Shown here: in pieces, positions 17,263 through 27,164 of the stretch | How the letters are laid out: every line of letters begins with the position of its first letter | How positions within the stretch are numbered: position 1 is the stretch's first letter | Assembly (NCBI GenBank): GCA_016787525.1 | Contig: JAEUUP010000093.1 | Location: 1 to 64,000, forward strand | Length of the DNA: 64,000 nucleotides | Direction: 5' to 3' | Source of the DNA: Saprospiraceae bacterium | GTDB taxonomy: Bacteria > Bacteroidota > Bacteroidia > Chitinophagales > Saprospiraceae | Program-made: the position numbers and the translations under genes | Notes under the pieces: generated by a model | The model's database searches: none | Told to the model about the DNA's origin: nothing | What the model saw: the letters and a program-made list of their open reading frames with translations, nothing else

Positions 17263-17553
17263 ACAATATCTTTTAAAATATTAAGACGAAGGATTTACTC
17301 AAATACAATTCGTAAAATATTGCGAATTTTGAACTTCTCCTTTGAGTATAGAATTTAATTCGACGAAGAAGGGTAATTTATCGAAGTGAAAAATCAAAAA
17401 ATAGGCGTATATTCATACCCCTCAGTATATTTTAATGCTGACAAGCAGCAAAACAACAAATTGGGCGTTATTAGATTCAAATTCAACAACAAAACGCTGA
17501 ATTTATCATCTAACTAAAACCATACTTTTACTCAACACTTTACGAAGGACAAA

Positions 17554-18129
17554 ATGGATTTAGCACTCCAACTGGAATTAAAAGAGCGCAGTCTCATCGA
17601 AGCTTGTATCGCTCGCGAGCGATGGGCGCAACAACGGCTGTACGAAGAGTACTACCCGAAAATGATGGGCGTTTGTATGCGCTACGCCAATAATGACGAC
17701 GATGCACTCGATATTCTGCACGAAGGCTTTATAAAGGTATTCAAACATGTGGCTTCTTACCAACCAGGCACTTCTTTGACAGCTTGGATTCGCCGCATCA
17801 TGGTCAATACAGCTATTGACTACTACCGTAAAACCATTCGCCGCAGAACGGAAGACATTGAAACGGCTTATAATTTGAGTAGTTCTGACGCAGATGCTAT
17901 CAGCCAATGCTCAGAACAAGACATTTTAGCCGCCGTAAAAAAACTGACACCTGCTTATCGCGCCGTATTCAATATGTACGTCATAGAGGGTTATTCACAT
18001 AAGGAAATTGCTGACCAATTGGACATTACTGAAAGCACATCACGCTCGAATCTCGTAAAAGCGCGACTCAAACTACAAGCTATTTTGACTGGAAACTTTG
18101 ACTTGGATAAAAATGGAAATGAAGAATAA
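17554..18129 (+). CDS. ECF-type RNA polymerase sigma factor
   Basis: 191 residues. Sigma region 2 is seen in QQRLYEEYYPKMMGVCMRYA and DALDILHEGFIKVFKHV, and region 4 in YVIEGYSHKEIADQLDITES, a helix-turn-helix that reads the -35 element. It directs RNA polymerase to a stress or envelope regulon. The next gene starts inside its 3' end, with a 4-11 base overlap depending on the start used. That implies translational coupling, as between a sigma factor and its anti-sigma factor. Confidence 0.95.
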   Translation: MDLALQLELKERSLIEACIARERWAQQRLYEEYYPKMMGVCMRYANNDDDALDILHEGFIKVFKHVASYQPGTSLTAWIRRIMVNTAIDYYRKTIRRRTEDIETAYNLSSSDADAISQCSEQDILAAVKKLTPAYRAVFNMYVIEGYSHKEIADQLDITESTSRSNLVKARLKLQAILTGNFDLDKNGNEE

Positions 18130-20026
18130 TGAACAACATACTATAGATGTAGCGGTACGCAAAGCTTTAGAAAACCTCGAAGTACCCTACAAGGCAGACC
18201 ATTGGCAGTCAATGGCGAGCCGACTTGATGCGCTTGATGCTGAAGAAAGTGCATTCGACCACACGCTCGCTTCTCACTTGGCACAAGTGGAAGTCCCTCT
18301 CAATGCAGCTCATTGGGATAAAATGTCAGCCGCTTTGGACAAATGGGATGCCGATGACAGCCAATTCGACCAAAGTGTTGGCAGCAAAATCGCCCAACTC
18401 GAAGCACCATTTCAACCAACTCATTGGGCTGATATGTCCAGTCGTTTGGATGATTTGGATGCCGAGGAAGTGCAATTCGATGCCCATATGCGCCGCAAAC
18501 TCATGGATACAGAAGTCCGCTATCAACCTATGAACTGGGATTTGATGGCTGAAAAAATCGAAGATACGTTCTCTTGGCGACGCAAAATTGTTCGTTACAA
18601 AGTTGTAGAAGTGGCTTTGGTGCTTTTGACTTTGTTTACTGTGGGTAATGCCATTGATTTGCCGTTTGACTTTGTTAGAGATAATGCAGTGGAGTCAGAA
18701 ACTGAACCCAGCAAAAAGATTGAGACAAAAGCTGCTCCTGCAAAACAAAAAGAAACCAAATCTTTTTACAATCCTAACAATTGGCGCAATCGATCAACAA
18801 CGCCAACTCAAAATACACAACCTAAAACCGATGCCAAAGGGCAACCCATCGTTGCTGTTGACAAGGGTTTGAATCTAAATATTGAATCTAATACAATCAA
18901 CAACACTACCAATAAAGTCGAGCAGCAACCCATTGCAGCTGCAACGACACAAAAAAACAACGAGTCTACTACGACGAATCCTACACTTACAAAATTTGAC
19001 AACCAAACAACCATTGCGACAAGTGATAATGCCGTAAAAACCACCCTGCCCAATGCAGAAACAAATAAAGCAACGGTTTCTGAAACCACACATACTGAGG
19101 GGGTAGAATCCATCAGTTTGAGACCCAAGCAAGAAGTTTTAGCGGCATTACCTTTGAAAAAAGCGATTTCATTGGACACTTGGACGACAGATGAGGAACA
19201 AAAACGCGCATTGGAAGCCTTGGGCATCATGGCAGAGGTAAATCCTGTGGACATTTTGAAACCGAGTCTGCTGAACACTGATTTTTATGATGACAAAGTG
19301 GTGTTTCCAAGATTCAAAGAGAAAGCAACCAAATGGCGTTTGAATGTATTCGGATTGCCGACGGCTGACCATGTGACGACCAACTACATCCTTGAGCGTA
19401 AGCCAACTTCTGTTAAACAAACCTTACCCAATATTGGCGCAGGTTTGGCTGTTGGGTACAAAAAAGGCAGAGTTGAATTAGAGTCAGGGGTTTCTTACTT
19501 GGAGAAACAATACAATTTGCCCAATATCTCAGTCACAACAGGCAGTTTTCTAAGGGGTTATAATGAAGAAAAACCGCAAAACTTGCGTTTGAGCATCGCC
19601 AGCATACCCCTCAGTATGAACTACACGGTGAAAGAGAACAACCGTTGGCGTTTTTATGCGCGTATTGGTAGTGCTTTGAATGCTATTTTGAAATCGAAAG
19701 AGGACAAATTCATCGCCTCAACCAATCAAAGTGTTGCCAATTACCCTTATGACCCTAATGTATATGAACCCAACATCTATTCTAAGGGCATACTCGAAGA
19801 AGGTCTATTTGTGAGCAACAAATGGTTGGCAGCGGCAAAAGAAAAAACAAATACATATATCACCGCTAACGCGGGTATAGGCATAGAATATCGTTTGACA
19901 CGCAAAACGGACATTTATTTGCAACCCACGTTCGATTATCACATCAGCAAACGCGGTATTGGCACTTTGAATGACCGAATCAATACGTTCAGCGTTCAAG
20001 GTGGTGTAAAAACGAAATTGAAATAG
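18119..20026 (+). CDS. Likely dual-membrane-spanning anti-sigma factor with outer-membrane barrel
   Basis: 635 residues from ATG 18119; an ATG at 18113 is also possible. Residues about 22-148 hold four repeats in which the Trp of (H/N)WxxM recurs exactly every 37 residues (HWQSM, HWDKM, HWADM, NWDLM), with DAEE/FD between them. A basic stretch (SWRRKIVRYK) and one membrane helix (about 161-179) follow, so the repeats should be cytoplasmic. Next come ~200 residues of Thr/Asn/Lys-rich disordered linker and a ~220-residue PorT-like beta barrel. This order matches the dual membrane-spanning anti-sigma (Dma) proteins of Bacteroides. It could sense outer-membrane state and restrain the overlapping ECF sigma factor; that is inference from architecture. 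Confidence 0.8.
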   Translation: MKNNEQHTIDVAVRKALENLEVPYKADHWQSMASRLDALDAEESAFDHTLASHLAQVEVPLNAAHWDKMSAALDKWDADDSQFDQSVGSKIAQLEAPFQPTHWADMSSRLDDLDAEEVQFDAHMRRKLMDTEVRYQPMNWDLMAEKIEDTFSWRRKIVRYKVVEVALVLLTLFTVGNAIDLPFDFVRDNAVESETEPSKKIETKAAPAKQKETKSFYNPNNWRNRSTTPTQNTQPKTDAKGQPIVAVDKGLNLNIESNTINNTTNKVEQQPIAAATTQKNNESTTTNPTLTKFDNQTTIATSDNAVKTTLPNAETNKATVSETTHTEGVESISLRPKQEVLAALPLKKAISLDTWTTDEEQKRALEALGIMAEVNPVDILKPSLLNTDFYDDKVVFPRFKEKATKWRLNVFGLPTADHVTTNYILERKPTSVKQTLPNIGAGLAVGYKKGRVELESGVSYLEKQYNLPNISVTTGSFLRGYNEEKPQNLRLSIASIPLSMNYTVKENNRWRFYARIGSALNAILKSKEDKFIASTNQSVANYPYDPNVYEPNIYSKGILEEGLFVSNKWLAAAKEKTNTYITANAGIGIEYRLTRKTDIYLQPTFDYHISKRGIGTLNDRINTFSVQGGVKTKLK

Positions 20027-20050
20027 GAACAAAACGCAAGCATAGACATC

Positions 20051-20088
20051 AAGAGGCGGTATGGGGTTCACCATATCGCCTCTTCTTT
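20051..20088 (+). terminator. Intrinsic terminator after the sigma/anti-sigma pair
   Basis: AAGAGGCGGTATGG pairs with CCATATCGCCTCTT (one G-T pair), loop of six, followed by CTTTT. It lies 25 bp beyond the barrel gene. Confidence 0.85.
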
Positions 20089-20214
20089 TGGGTGGTTGTT
20101 CGCTTCGTGTTTCGTTCATCGCCAACCATACTCTAAAACTTTGATAAGCAAGCATGCAAGGCATTAAACATCTCTCGCCCACCTGAGTCAAATCTCAATA
20201 CCGATATAGAGATT

Positions 20215-20222
20215 TATCTTTG
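20215..20222 (+). promoter_or_regulatory. -7 element of the T9SS cargo gene
   Basis: TATCTTTG fits TAnnTTTG, 63 bp upstream of the chosen ATG at 20286. No TTG is seen at -33. Confidence 0.4.
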
Positions 20223-20285
20223 TAGCTGATTGGTAACAACATGTTACGCATTATCGCTATTATCAAAAACCAAATTTACAGTCAA

Positions 20286-22421
20286 ATGAAAAAAGCACTC
20301 CTTGCACTCGTTTTATCTATCCCTTTCGGGCTGCTCGCACAGTCTTGGTTTTCAACAAATCAAAATGCAGACTTGATGATTTCAGGTGTTGAGTTCAACA
20401 ACACAGGAGGGAGTCTGCGATTCAATCACCCCAATGGTTTAGCGACAGACGGCACTAAACTATTGGTCTGCGACCGCTTCAACAACCGCATTTTGGTGTG
20501 GCACGAGGCCCCCTCAGTATGGAATGCGCCGCCCGACTTGGTTTTAGGGCAAACAAACTTTACCAATAATAATGCAGGAACGAATAAAAATGAGTTGAAC
20601 TGGCCGGGCAATGCTTCTTTAGCCGCCAACGGGAAATTGGTCGTGGCGGATACCGAAAACGACCGCCTCTTGATTTGGCAAAGTTTCCCAACCACGAATG
20701 GTAAGGCGGCAGATATTTCGATTCACTTGCCCACTATCACGCCGATTGGCACGCAGCAACGATGGGAATGGCCTTGGGGTGTCTGGACGGATGGCACACG
20801 CTTGGCGGCGGTGGCAACAATGGGTCACACCCTCCTATTTTGGAACACCATGCCTACGATTGACAATCAAGCCCCTTCTTATACGATTGATTTGCCTCAA
20901 TTTGGCACGCCCCGCAATATCAGTACCGATGGCTCAAGTTTCTTTTTTGTGGGCGACCACAATGCGAAGGTCAACGGCGACGAACCCGGCACTTTCTTTT
21001 GGAATACTTATCCGACAGCCGCTCGACCGTATGACTTCTATCGCTCGGAGTGGATAAAAGGTGTTAAGCTGACCAATGGCAAACTCCTTGCTTCGGGTAT
21101 CCAAAATATTTATACATGGGACACTGTGCCGACTAACGCCAACACCAGCCCTTCTGCAAGAATAACTTTGGGATTTTATAAAAACGGAGATGGTGTGGAT
21201 GTGGTGGAAGCCAAAGGACGATTCTATGTGAACAATTACAACGGCAACAATGTATTGGTTTTCAACACCTTGCCTACTGAAATGACACCCAACCCTTCTT
21301 TTGCTTTGAGCGTGTCCAATATGAATGCCAACTCTTTGGATTCGATAGGTTATATCCAGAATCCAGCTTTAGCGACGGATGGCACGCGGCTTATCGTGAC
21401 ATCTGATTTCGACCGCCGCATCCATATTTTCAACAATTTCCCCAGCCATTCAGGTGTTTTACCCGATAAAATCATCTCAACGCAGCAATGGAACATCGCT
21501 CCGTGGGACAATGCTTTGTTCGATGGCAAATTTGCCATAGTGGGCAGTCGCAGTGTAGCCATTTGGCAGAATGTGCAGAACTTGGCGCAAAACCCTTCTC
21601 AAATATTCAATGGTTTTATTGGCTCTGCGACCTTTTCGGACTTAAAAGGTGTGGCTTTAGACAGTCGTTTGTTTTATATTGCCGACAGAAATGGACAGGT
21701 TTATATTTGGCGAGGCATTCCTCAGAATCAAAGCACCAATCCCGCATTAACGCTGAGTTTCCCCAACGCTCAACTGAGCCGTTTATCGAGCGACGACACC
21801 TATTTTTGTGTAACGTCACAGTCGCCCGCAGCCATTTACATCTACAAAGTAGCCGACCTTGCCAATGGTATCACAACGCCGTGGAAGACATTGAACACGC
21901 CTCAGACACTCAATTTGCCTGCCGAGGCTTTGGCTTTCAATGGGGCATTCGCCATTGCCAACCAGAGTTTCAATCAAGTCTTGCTGTGGAAAGACATCAA
22001 TCAAGCGGGTGACATGTCCAAAGCCATCGTTTTGGGTCAGTCGAGTGCCGCCAATCGGGAGGCTGCCATTGGGCAGAATCGCCTTTTTATGCCTGCGGCT
22101 TTGTTGGCGTATCAAAATCAATTATGGGTGGGCGAAATGAAATTCTCGTCAAGGGTTTTGAGGTTTTCATATGCGCCAACAGGGGTCAAAGACATAGAGG
22201 CTGACACTTGGCAGGTGTTTCCGAATCCCTTGACACATGCTTTAACGGTTCAATTGCCACCCAATGCTGTGGGCAACATTGACGTTTACGATGTTTTGGG
22301 TCGGTTTCTGAAGCAATGCCCCATTCATAACTCAATGGTTCAATTGGATTTGAGTGCCATGCCAGCGGGTTCTTATTTTATAAAATATCAAGAACAGGTT
22401 AAGAAAGTGATGAAATACTGA
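20286..22421 (+). CDS. T9SS-sorted beta-propeller protein
   Basis: 711 residues. The chosen ATG gives the signal peptide MKKALLALVLSIPFGLLAQ. NHL-like propeller strands follow, each with a recurrent pattern (NGLATDGTKLLVCDRFNNRI, GKLVVADTENDRLLIWQ, FYIADRNGQVYIW). The last ~75 residues are a type A sorting domain (VFPNPLTHALTVQLP, DVYDVLGR, MPAGSYFIKY), the secretion signal for the type IX system. It should be exported through SprA and released or anchored at the surface. Its stop codon TGA is part of a dispersed-motif copy (22415), and a second, inverted copy follows at once. Confidence 0.9.
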   Translation: MKKALLALVLSIPFGLLAQSWFSTNQNADLMISGVEFNNTGGSLRFNHPNGLATDGTKLLVCDRFNNRILVWHEAPSVWNAPPDLVLGQTNFTNNNAGTNKNELNWPGNASLAANGKLVVADTENDRLLIWQSFPTTNGKAADISIHLPTITPIGTQQRWEWPWGVWTDGTRLAAVATMGHTLLFWNTMPTIDNQAPSYTIDLPQFGTPRNISTDGSSFFFVGDHNAKVNGDEPGTFFWNTYPTAARPYDFYRSEWIKGVKLTNGKLLASGIQNIYTWDTVPTNANTSPSARITLGFYKNGDGVDVVEAKGRFYVNNYNGNNVLVFNTLPTEMTPNPSFALSVSNMNANSLDSIGYIQNPALATDGTRLIVTSDFDRRIHIFNNFPSHSGVLPDKIISTQQWNIAPWDNALFDGKFAIVGSRSVAIWQNVQNLAQNPSQIFNGFIGSATFSDLKGVALDSRLFYIADRNGQVYIWRGIPQNQSTNPALTLSFPNAQLSRLSSDDTYFCVTSQSPAAIYIYKVADLANGITTPWKTLNTPQTLNLPAEALAFNGAFAIANQSFNQVLLWKDINQAGDMSKAIVLGQSSAANREAAIGQNRLFMPAALLAYQNQLWVGEMKFSSRVLRFSYAPTGVKDIEADTWQVFPNPLTHALTVQLPPNAVGNIDVYDVLGRFLKQCPIHNSMVQLDLSAMPAGSYFIKYQEQVKKVMKY

Positions 22422-22442
22422 GGGGTATCCCCCCCTCAGTAT
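22415..22442 (+). terminator. Hairpin built from two inverted motif copies
   Basis: ATACTGAGGGG (22415-22425) is followed after three bases by a C-rich inverted copy ending CCCCTCAGTAT (22432-22442), an 11-bp stem. The TGA inside the first copy is the stop codon of the T9SS cargo gene. No long T-run follows. Paired uptake sequences act as terminators in just this way in Neisseria and Haemophilus. Confidence 0.75.
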
Positions 22443-22512
22443 AAATACTCAAACTTTCTGCTAAATTTTAAAGAAAAATGATACACAACCCCTAAACCTA
22501 CTCCTAAACGTG

Positions 22513-22520
22513 TAAATTTG
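22513..22520 (+). promoter_or_regulatory. -7 element of the pyruvate carboxylase gene
   Basis: TAAATTTG fits TAnnTTTG, followed by GCGCG, 62 bp ahead of the chosen ATG at 22583. Confidence 0.45.
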
Positions 22521-22582
22521 CGCGCCAAATAGAGCCTTGCCTTTTGAAAAATCACTCGTTCACCAATTATATATCAAACAAA

Positions 22583-25500
22583 ATGCAAGAGATTCACAAT
22601 CGTTTCAAAAAAATAATGGTCGCCAATCGAGGGGAGATTGCCATTCGCGTCCTACGTGCAGGACACGAGCTGGGCTTGACAACCGTTGCGATGTACACCT
22701 ACGAAGACCGTTATTCGCTTCATCGTTACAAAGCCGATGAGTCCTACCAAATCGGGTCGAATGACGAACCCTTACGCCCTTATCTCGATGTTGAAGAAAT
22801 CATTCGCGTTGCCAAAGCCAATGGTGTCGAAGCCATTCACCCGGGTTATGGTTTCTTGTCCGAAAACGTGACTTTCGCACGCCGTTGCCGCGAAGAAGGG
22901 ATTGTCTTCATCGGCCCAACACCCGAAACGATGGAACGCCTCGGCGACAAGGTTGCGGCCAAAATCGTCGCAAAAGAAGTCGGCGTGCCGATGATTCCAG
23001 ACTCTCAATTGGACTTAAATACTGAGGGGGTCGCTTTGTCAGAGGCGCAACGCATCGGTTTTCCTTTGATGGTCAAAGCTGTGGCTGGCGGCGGGGGGCG
23101 TGGTATGCGTGTCGTGCGCTCAGAAGCTGATTTCTTGAAGTCGTATCGCGAAGCCCGTGGCGAAGCAAAAACCGCCTTCGGCAACGATACCATCTTCCTC
23201 GAAAAATTTATCGAGAACCCGAAACACATTGAGGTTCAAATCTTAGGTGATAACTACGGCAACATCATCCACCTCTTCGAGCGCGACTGTTCGGTGCAAC
23301 GCCGCTTTCAAAAAGTCGTCGAAATTGCCCCCAGTTTGACTCTGAAAGAAGAAACGCGCCAAAAGCTATACGATTATGCCAAAGCCATTTGCAGTCATGT
23401 CAACTATGCCTGTGCTGGAACTGTTGAGTTCTTGGTAGATGCCGACGAAAACATCTATTTTATCGAAGTCAATCCGCGTATTCAAGTAGAGCATACGGTT
23501 ACGGAAGAAATCACGGGCATTGACTTGGTGCGCTCCCAGATTTTGATTGCGATGGGGTATTCGTTGCACCACAAAACGCTGCGTATTGGCAAACAGGAAG
23601 ACATCGAATGTTCAGGCTTTGCCATCCAATGCCGCATCACGACCGAAGACCCGACCGACAATTTCAAACCTGACTACGGCACTTTGATTGCTTATCGTTC
23701 GCCGGGTGGTTTTGGTATTCGCCTCGATGCGGGTTCTGCTTATGCAGGGGCGCAAATCTCACCGTTTTTCGATTCGATGCTCGTGAAGGTCACTGCTTGG
23801 GGACGCACGTTCGATGGAGCTGCCGAGCGGTTGCTTAGAGCTTTGTCCGAGTTTAGGATTCGCGGTGTGAAGACCAATATTGGCTTTATGGAGAACTTGT
23901 TGCACGACAAAACCTTCCGAAAAGGTCAATGCACGGTCAATTATATCGCTGAACATCCCGAATTGTTGAAAATGCCGCGCCGTCAAGACCGTGGCACGAA
24001 GATGTTGCGCTATCTGGCGGAGGTGATTGTCAACGGCAATGCGGATGTGCCTTTTGTGGATAAGAAACGAAACGCGCTTTTCCGCACGCCGCACGTGCCT
24101 GCTTTTGATGCAGCGAAGCCCATGCCTAAAGGAACGCGCGACCGACTGAAAGAACTCGGCGCGGATGGCTTTGCAAAGTGGTTGACGGCTGAAAAACAGA
24201 TTCACTACACCGATACAACCTTCCGCGATGCCCACCAATCGCTCTTGGCGACGCGTGTGCGCACGTACGATATGAAAATGATTGCCGAAAGTTATGCCCA
24301 ACACTTCGGCGATAAGCTGTTTTCGATAGAGATGTGGGGTGGAGCGACGTTCGATGTGGCGATGCGCTTCTTGAAGGAGTGTCCTTGGAAACGCTTGGAT
24401 ATACTGAGGGGTCTCATGCCCAATGTTTTGTTCCAGATGTTGTTGCGGGGTTCTAATGGCGTGGGTTATAAAGCCTATCCCGACAATTTGATTGAAAAAT
24501 TCATTGAAGATGCTGCGGACAAGGGCATTGATGTCTTCCGCATTTTCGATTCTTTCAACAACATTGATTCCATGCTCACTTCGATTCGCACCGTTCGCGC
24601 GCGCACGGGCAGCATTGCCGAAGCCTGCATTTGTTATACGAGCGACTTTACGAATCCGAATCGTCCAAAATTCGATTTGAACTACTATATCGAGATGGCA
24701 AAACGTCTCGAAGGCGAAGGCTCGCACATCTTGGGCATTAAGGACATGGCGGGCTTGTTGAAACCCTACGCCGCAGCGACTTTGATTGCCGAATTGAAAA
24801 AACACATCTCGATTCCGATTCATTTGCACACGCACGACACGGCTTCTATCCAATCTTCGACCTATTTGAAAGCCATCGAAGCGGGTGTGGATGTGATTGA
24901 CGTGGCGATGGCTTCGATGTCGGGCTTGACTTCGCAGCCCAACTTCAATTCTATCGTCGCTATGATGCAAGGACATGAGCGCGAGAACGTGATGGACTTG
25001 CACTTGCTCAACAAATTCTCAAACTATTGGGAAGATGTGCGCGAACTCTACTATCCTTTTGAATCGGAACTCAAAGCTGGCACGGCAGAGGTCTATGACC
25101 ACGAAATCCCGGGCGGACAATACTCCAACTTGCGCCCACAAGCCCGTTCGTTGGGTTTGGAAGCGAAGTTCGAGACGGTGAAACAGAACTACCACATCGT
25201 GAACGCGATGTTTGGCGACATTGTGAAAGTCACGCCTTCGTCGAAGGTGGTGGGCGATATGGCTTTGTTTATGACCGCCAATGGTTTGTCGAAAGAGGAT
25301 GTTTTACTGAGGGGGGGCAATTTGGCATTTCCAGAGTCCGTCAAAGAAATGATGCGTGGCGATTTGGGTTTGAACCCAGGCGGTTTCCCTGCGGAGATTC
25401 AAAACATCATTTTGAAAGGAGAAACACCAAACGACAAGCAGCCGAACGAGTATTTGCCACCGATTGATTTCGAGAAAGAGAAACTGTTTTTCAAAAATAA

Positions 25501-26041
25501 GTTTGGCGAGTACGTTCACGACCTCGACTTTTTGAGTTGGCAACTCTATCCGAAGGTTTTTGAAGATTTCAACAAGCATTTCGAGGAGTTTGGGGCTGTT
25601 CGCAACATTCCAACACCTGCGTTTTTCTATGGCTTGAAGCACAATGAGGAGATTTTGATTGAGATTGACAAAGGCAAGTCCATTTTGATTAAGTTCCTCA
25701 ACATGAGCGAGCCGAACGATGCAGGCGAGCGCACGGTCTTTTTCCTTTTGAATGGTCAAACGCGCTCTATCACCGTCAAAGACAAAAAAGTAGAGACGAA
25801 AATCGCCATTCACAAGAAGATAGCGACCAAATTCGACATTGGCGCACCGTTGCAAGGCTCTATCAGCCGCATTTTGGTCAAAGAAGGCGATGTGATAGAA
25901 TCGGGCGCACCCTTGTTCATCATCGAAGCCATGAAAATGGAATCCACCATCACCTCTCCAATGGCTGGAACAGTGAAAAAAATTCACCTTTCCGAGAAAA
26001 CATTGGTCGAACAGGATGATTTGATTATCGAATTGGTGTAA
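22583..26041 (+). CDS. pyc: Pyruvate carboxylase
   Basis: Biotin enzyme that makes oxaloacetate from pyruvate, bicarbonate and ATP, refilling the TCA cycle. 1152 residues, the single-chain type. The biotin carboxylase comes first (KKIMVANRGEIAIRV, glycine-rich ATP loop AVAGGGGRGMR, EVNPRIQVEHTVTEE). The carboxyltransferase begins DTTFRDAHQSLLATRVR and includes metal-site HLHTHDT. The biotinyl domain holds EAMKMES with the biotinylated Lys at about 1118. The start at 22583 (MQEIHNRFKK) is preferred to an ATG 39 bp upstream, which lies close to the promoter. Three copies of the dispersed motif (23019, 24401, 25305) are all on the coding strand and give NTEGV, ILRG and LLRGG. The gene looks more GC-rich than its neighbours. 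Confidence 0.96.
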   Translation: MQEIHNRFKKIMVANRGEIAIRVLRAGHELGLTTVAMYTYEDRYSLHRYKADESYQIGSNDEPLRPYLDVEEIIRVAKANGVEAIHPGYGFLSENVTFARRCREEGIVFIGPTPETMERLGDKVAAKIVAKEVGVPMIPDSQLDLNTEGVALSEAQRIGFPLMVKAVAGGGGRGMRVVRSEADFLKSYREARGEAKTAFGNDTIFLEKFIENPKHIEVQILGDNYGNIIHLFERDCSVQRRFQKVVEIAPSLTLKEETRQKLYDYAKAICSHVNYACAGTVEFLVDADENIYFIEVNPRIQVEHTVTEEITGIDLVRSQILIAMGYSLHHKTLRIGKQEDIECSGFAIQCRITTEDPTDNFKPDYGTLIAYRSPGGFGIRLDAGSAYAGAQISPFFDSMLVKVTAWGRTFDGAAERLLRALSEFRIRGVKTNIGFMENLLHDKTFRKGQCTVNYIAEHPELLKMPRRQDRGTKMLRYLAEVIVNGNADVPFVDKKRNALFRTPHVPAFDAAKPMPKGTRDRLKELGADGFAKWLTAEKQIHYTDTTFRDAHQSLLATRVRTYDMKMIAESYAQHFGDKLFSIEMWGGATFDVAMRFLKECPWKRLDILRGLMPNVLFQMLLRGSNGVGYKAYPDNLIEKFIEDAADKGIDVFRIFDSFNNIDSMLTSIRTVRARTGSIAEACICYTSDFTNPNRPKFDLNYYIEMAKRLEGEGSHILGIKDMAGLLKPYAAATLIAELKKHISIPIHLHTHDTASIQSSTYLKAIEAGVDVIDVAMASMSGLTSQPNFNSIVAMMQGHERENVMDLHLLNKFSNYWEDVRELYYPFESELKAGTAEVYDHEIPGGQYSNLRPQARSLGLEAKFETVKQNYHIVNAMFGDIVKVTPSSKVVGDMALFMTANGLSKEDVLLRGGNLAFPESVKEMMRGDLGLNPGGFPAEIQNIILKGETPNDKQPNEYLPPIDFEKEKLFFKNKFGEYVHDLDFLSWQLYPKVFEDFNKHFEEFGAVRNIPTPAFFYGLKHNEEILIEIDKGKSILIKFLNMSEPNDAGERTVFFLLNGQTRSITVKDKKVETKIAIHKKIATKFDIGAPLQGSISRILVKEGDVIESGAPLFIIEAMKMESTITSPMAGTVKKIHLSEKTLVEQDDLIIELV

Positions 26042-26064
26042 AATAAATAAAACGTCGTCGATAA

Positions 26065-26097
26065 AACGTCGTCGAAGTTTTAAACTTCGACGACGTT
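26065..26097. terminator. Perfect 16-bp-stem hairpin between convergent genes
   Basis: AACGTCGTCGAAGTTT, one T, then its exact complement. The left arm is preceded by a second AAAACGTCGTCGA, so 14 bases are tandemly duplicated. It lies between pyc and the convergent gene ending at 26115, without a strong T-run. Confidence 0.7.
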
Positions 26098-26114
26098 ACC
26101 CATCCTTATCTTTC

Positions 26115-27056
26115 CTACGCCGCAGCTTGCGCCACCAGCCCCACATTCACCCGCGAGACCACGCCCGTGGCGATTTTGAACTTTATCGTTTGCTTTTCGT
26201 AGCCTGCTTTTTCAACCTCGATGATGTATTCGCCGCTACTGAGGGGGATATTGCTGTAACGCCCTTTATCGTCGGTTTTCAGCACAATGTCTGTACCCAC
26301 GATGCGAATCGTTACGTCTTTCAGACCCATCTTGGTGTCTTTCAAAGTCACACGACCACTCACACCTGATGGACGCGCCCCATGCGTTTGACTCACAACC
26401 GTTGCCCAAATGAACAATTTAGCCATCGCGGGGTCATTTTTGTAGATGATAGCGGCGGCTTTTGCAACATCTGCAATGGCATCATACGCATCGTTGTTGG
26501 CAGCAGCTTTTTCGGCAGTGGCATTGTCAGCACTTTTGAGGGCAGCCGCATATTCCGTGTATTTGGCACTGAACGCCTTCCCACTTGCCACCAATTTGGC
26601 AGGGAAATCGGCGGGAATCACGTTTTTCGCCATCAATTCAGCCGTATTATCCTCCATAAATGGTACTGCTTGACCAATCAAAGCCGAGGTATTGCCCCAA
26701 GTGCCACCACTCGCTTTGGCAAAATAGCTATCGCCAATAGCCGCCAATTTCAAGTCGCGTACTGAGGGGTCATAAATGCGCAACACATAGGACTTGAACA
26801 GTTGATAGTTGTACAAAAACACCTTGTTAAGTTCACCTAATTTGCGCAGCACCTCCGTTGCCGTTGCCTGACGGGCGGCTTTGTCGGGCAAACGCTCTGC
26901 GGCATCCAACGCCGCTCGTTTAGACGCACTATAATCTTCCGTGAATTGAGGTGAATAAGCGGCAAAGTCTTCCCAATAGTCATCATAGGATTGCCAGAAA
27001 ATACGACCACCTGTATAGAGGTCTTGTTGTGAACAACCGAATTTTACATTTGGCAT
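26115..27056 (-). CDS. Helical protein with C-terminal carboxypeptidase-regulatory-like domain
   Basis: 313 residues and no signal peptide. Residues 1 to about 220 are Ala-rich and helical (FWQSYDDYWEDFAAYSPQF, later DNATAEKAAANNDAYDAI). Residues about 228-305 form a CarboxypepD_reg/beta-sandwich domain (VSGRVTLKDTKMGLKDVTI, then TDDKGRYSNIPLSSGEYII). That domain usually works outside the cytoplasm, so the missing signal is odd; function unknown. Two antisense motif copies (26237 and 26760) encode IPLSS and DPSV. The gene is convergent with pyc across a hairpin. Confidence 0.78.
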   Translation of the reverse strand: MPNVKFGCSQQDLYTGGRIFWQSYDDYWEDFAAYSPQFTEDYSASKRAALDAAERLPDKAARQATATEVLRKLGELNKVFLYNYQLFKSYVLRIYDPSVRDLKLAAIGDSYFAKASGGTWGNTSALIGQAVPFMEDNTAELMAKNVIPADFPAKLVASGKAFSAKYTEYAAALKSADNATAEKAAANNDAYDAIADVAKAAAIIYKNDPAMAKLFIWATVVSQTHGARPSGVSGRVTLKDTKMGLKDVTIRIVGTDIVLKTDDKGRYSNIPLSSGEYIIEVEKAGYEKQTIKFKIATGVVSRVNVGLVAQAAA

Positions 27057-27164
27057 AATGCAATTTTTTTTAAGTGTAAATGAAAATGTTTAAGCAATAA
27101 GTCGTCTGAATGTGTTGAAAATCGAATCAATTGTGTATAAAATGCCCATTAATATGGTTAAAAA

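Noticed and set aside
23759..25003. 414-codon antisense open frame inside pyc
   Set aside because: It is a shadow of the coding strand: it lies wholly within a well-conserved carboxylase, is His/Arg-rich and has no signal of its own.
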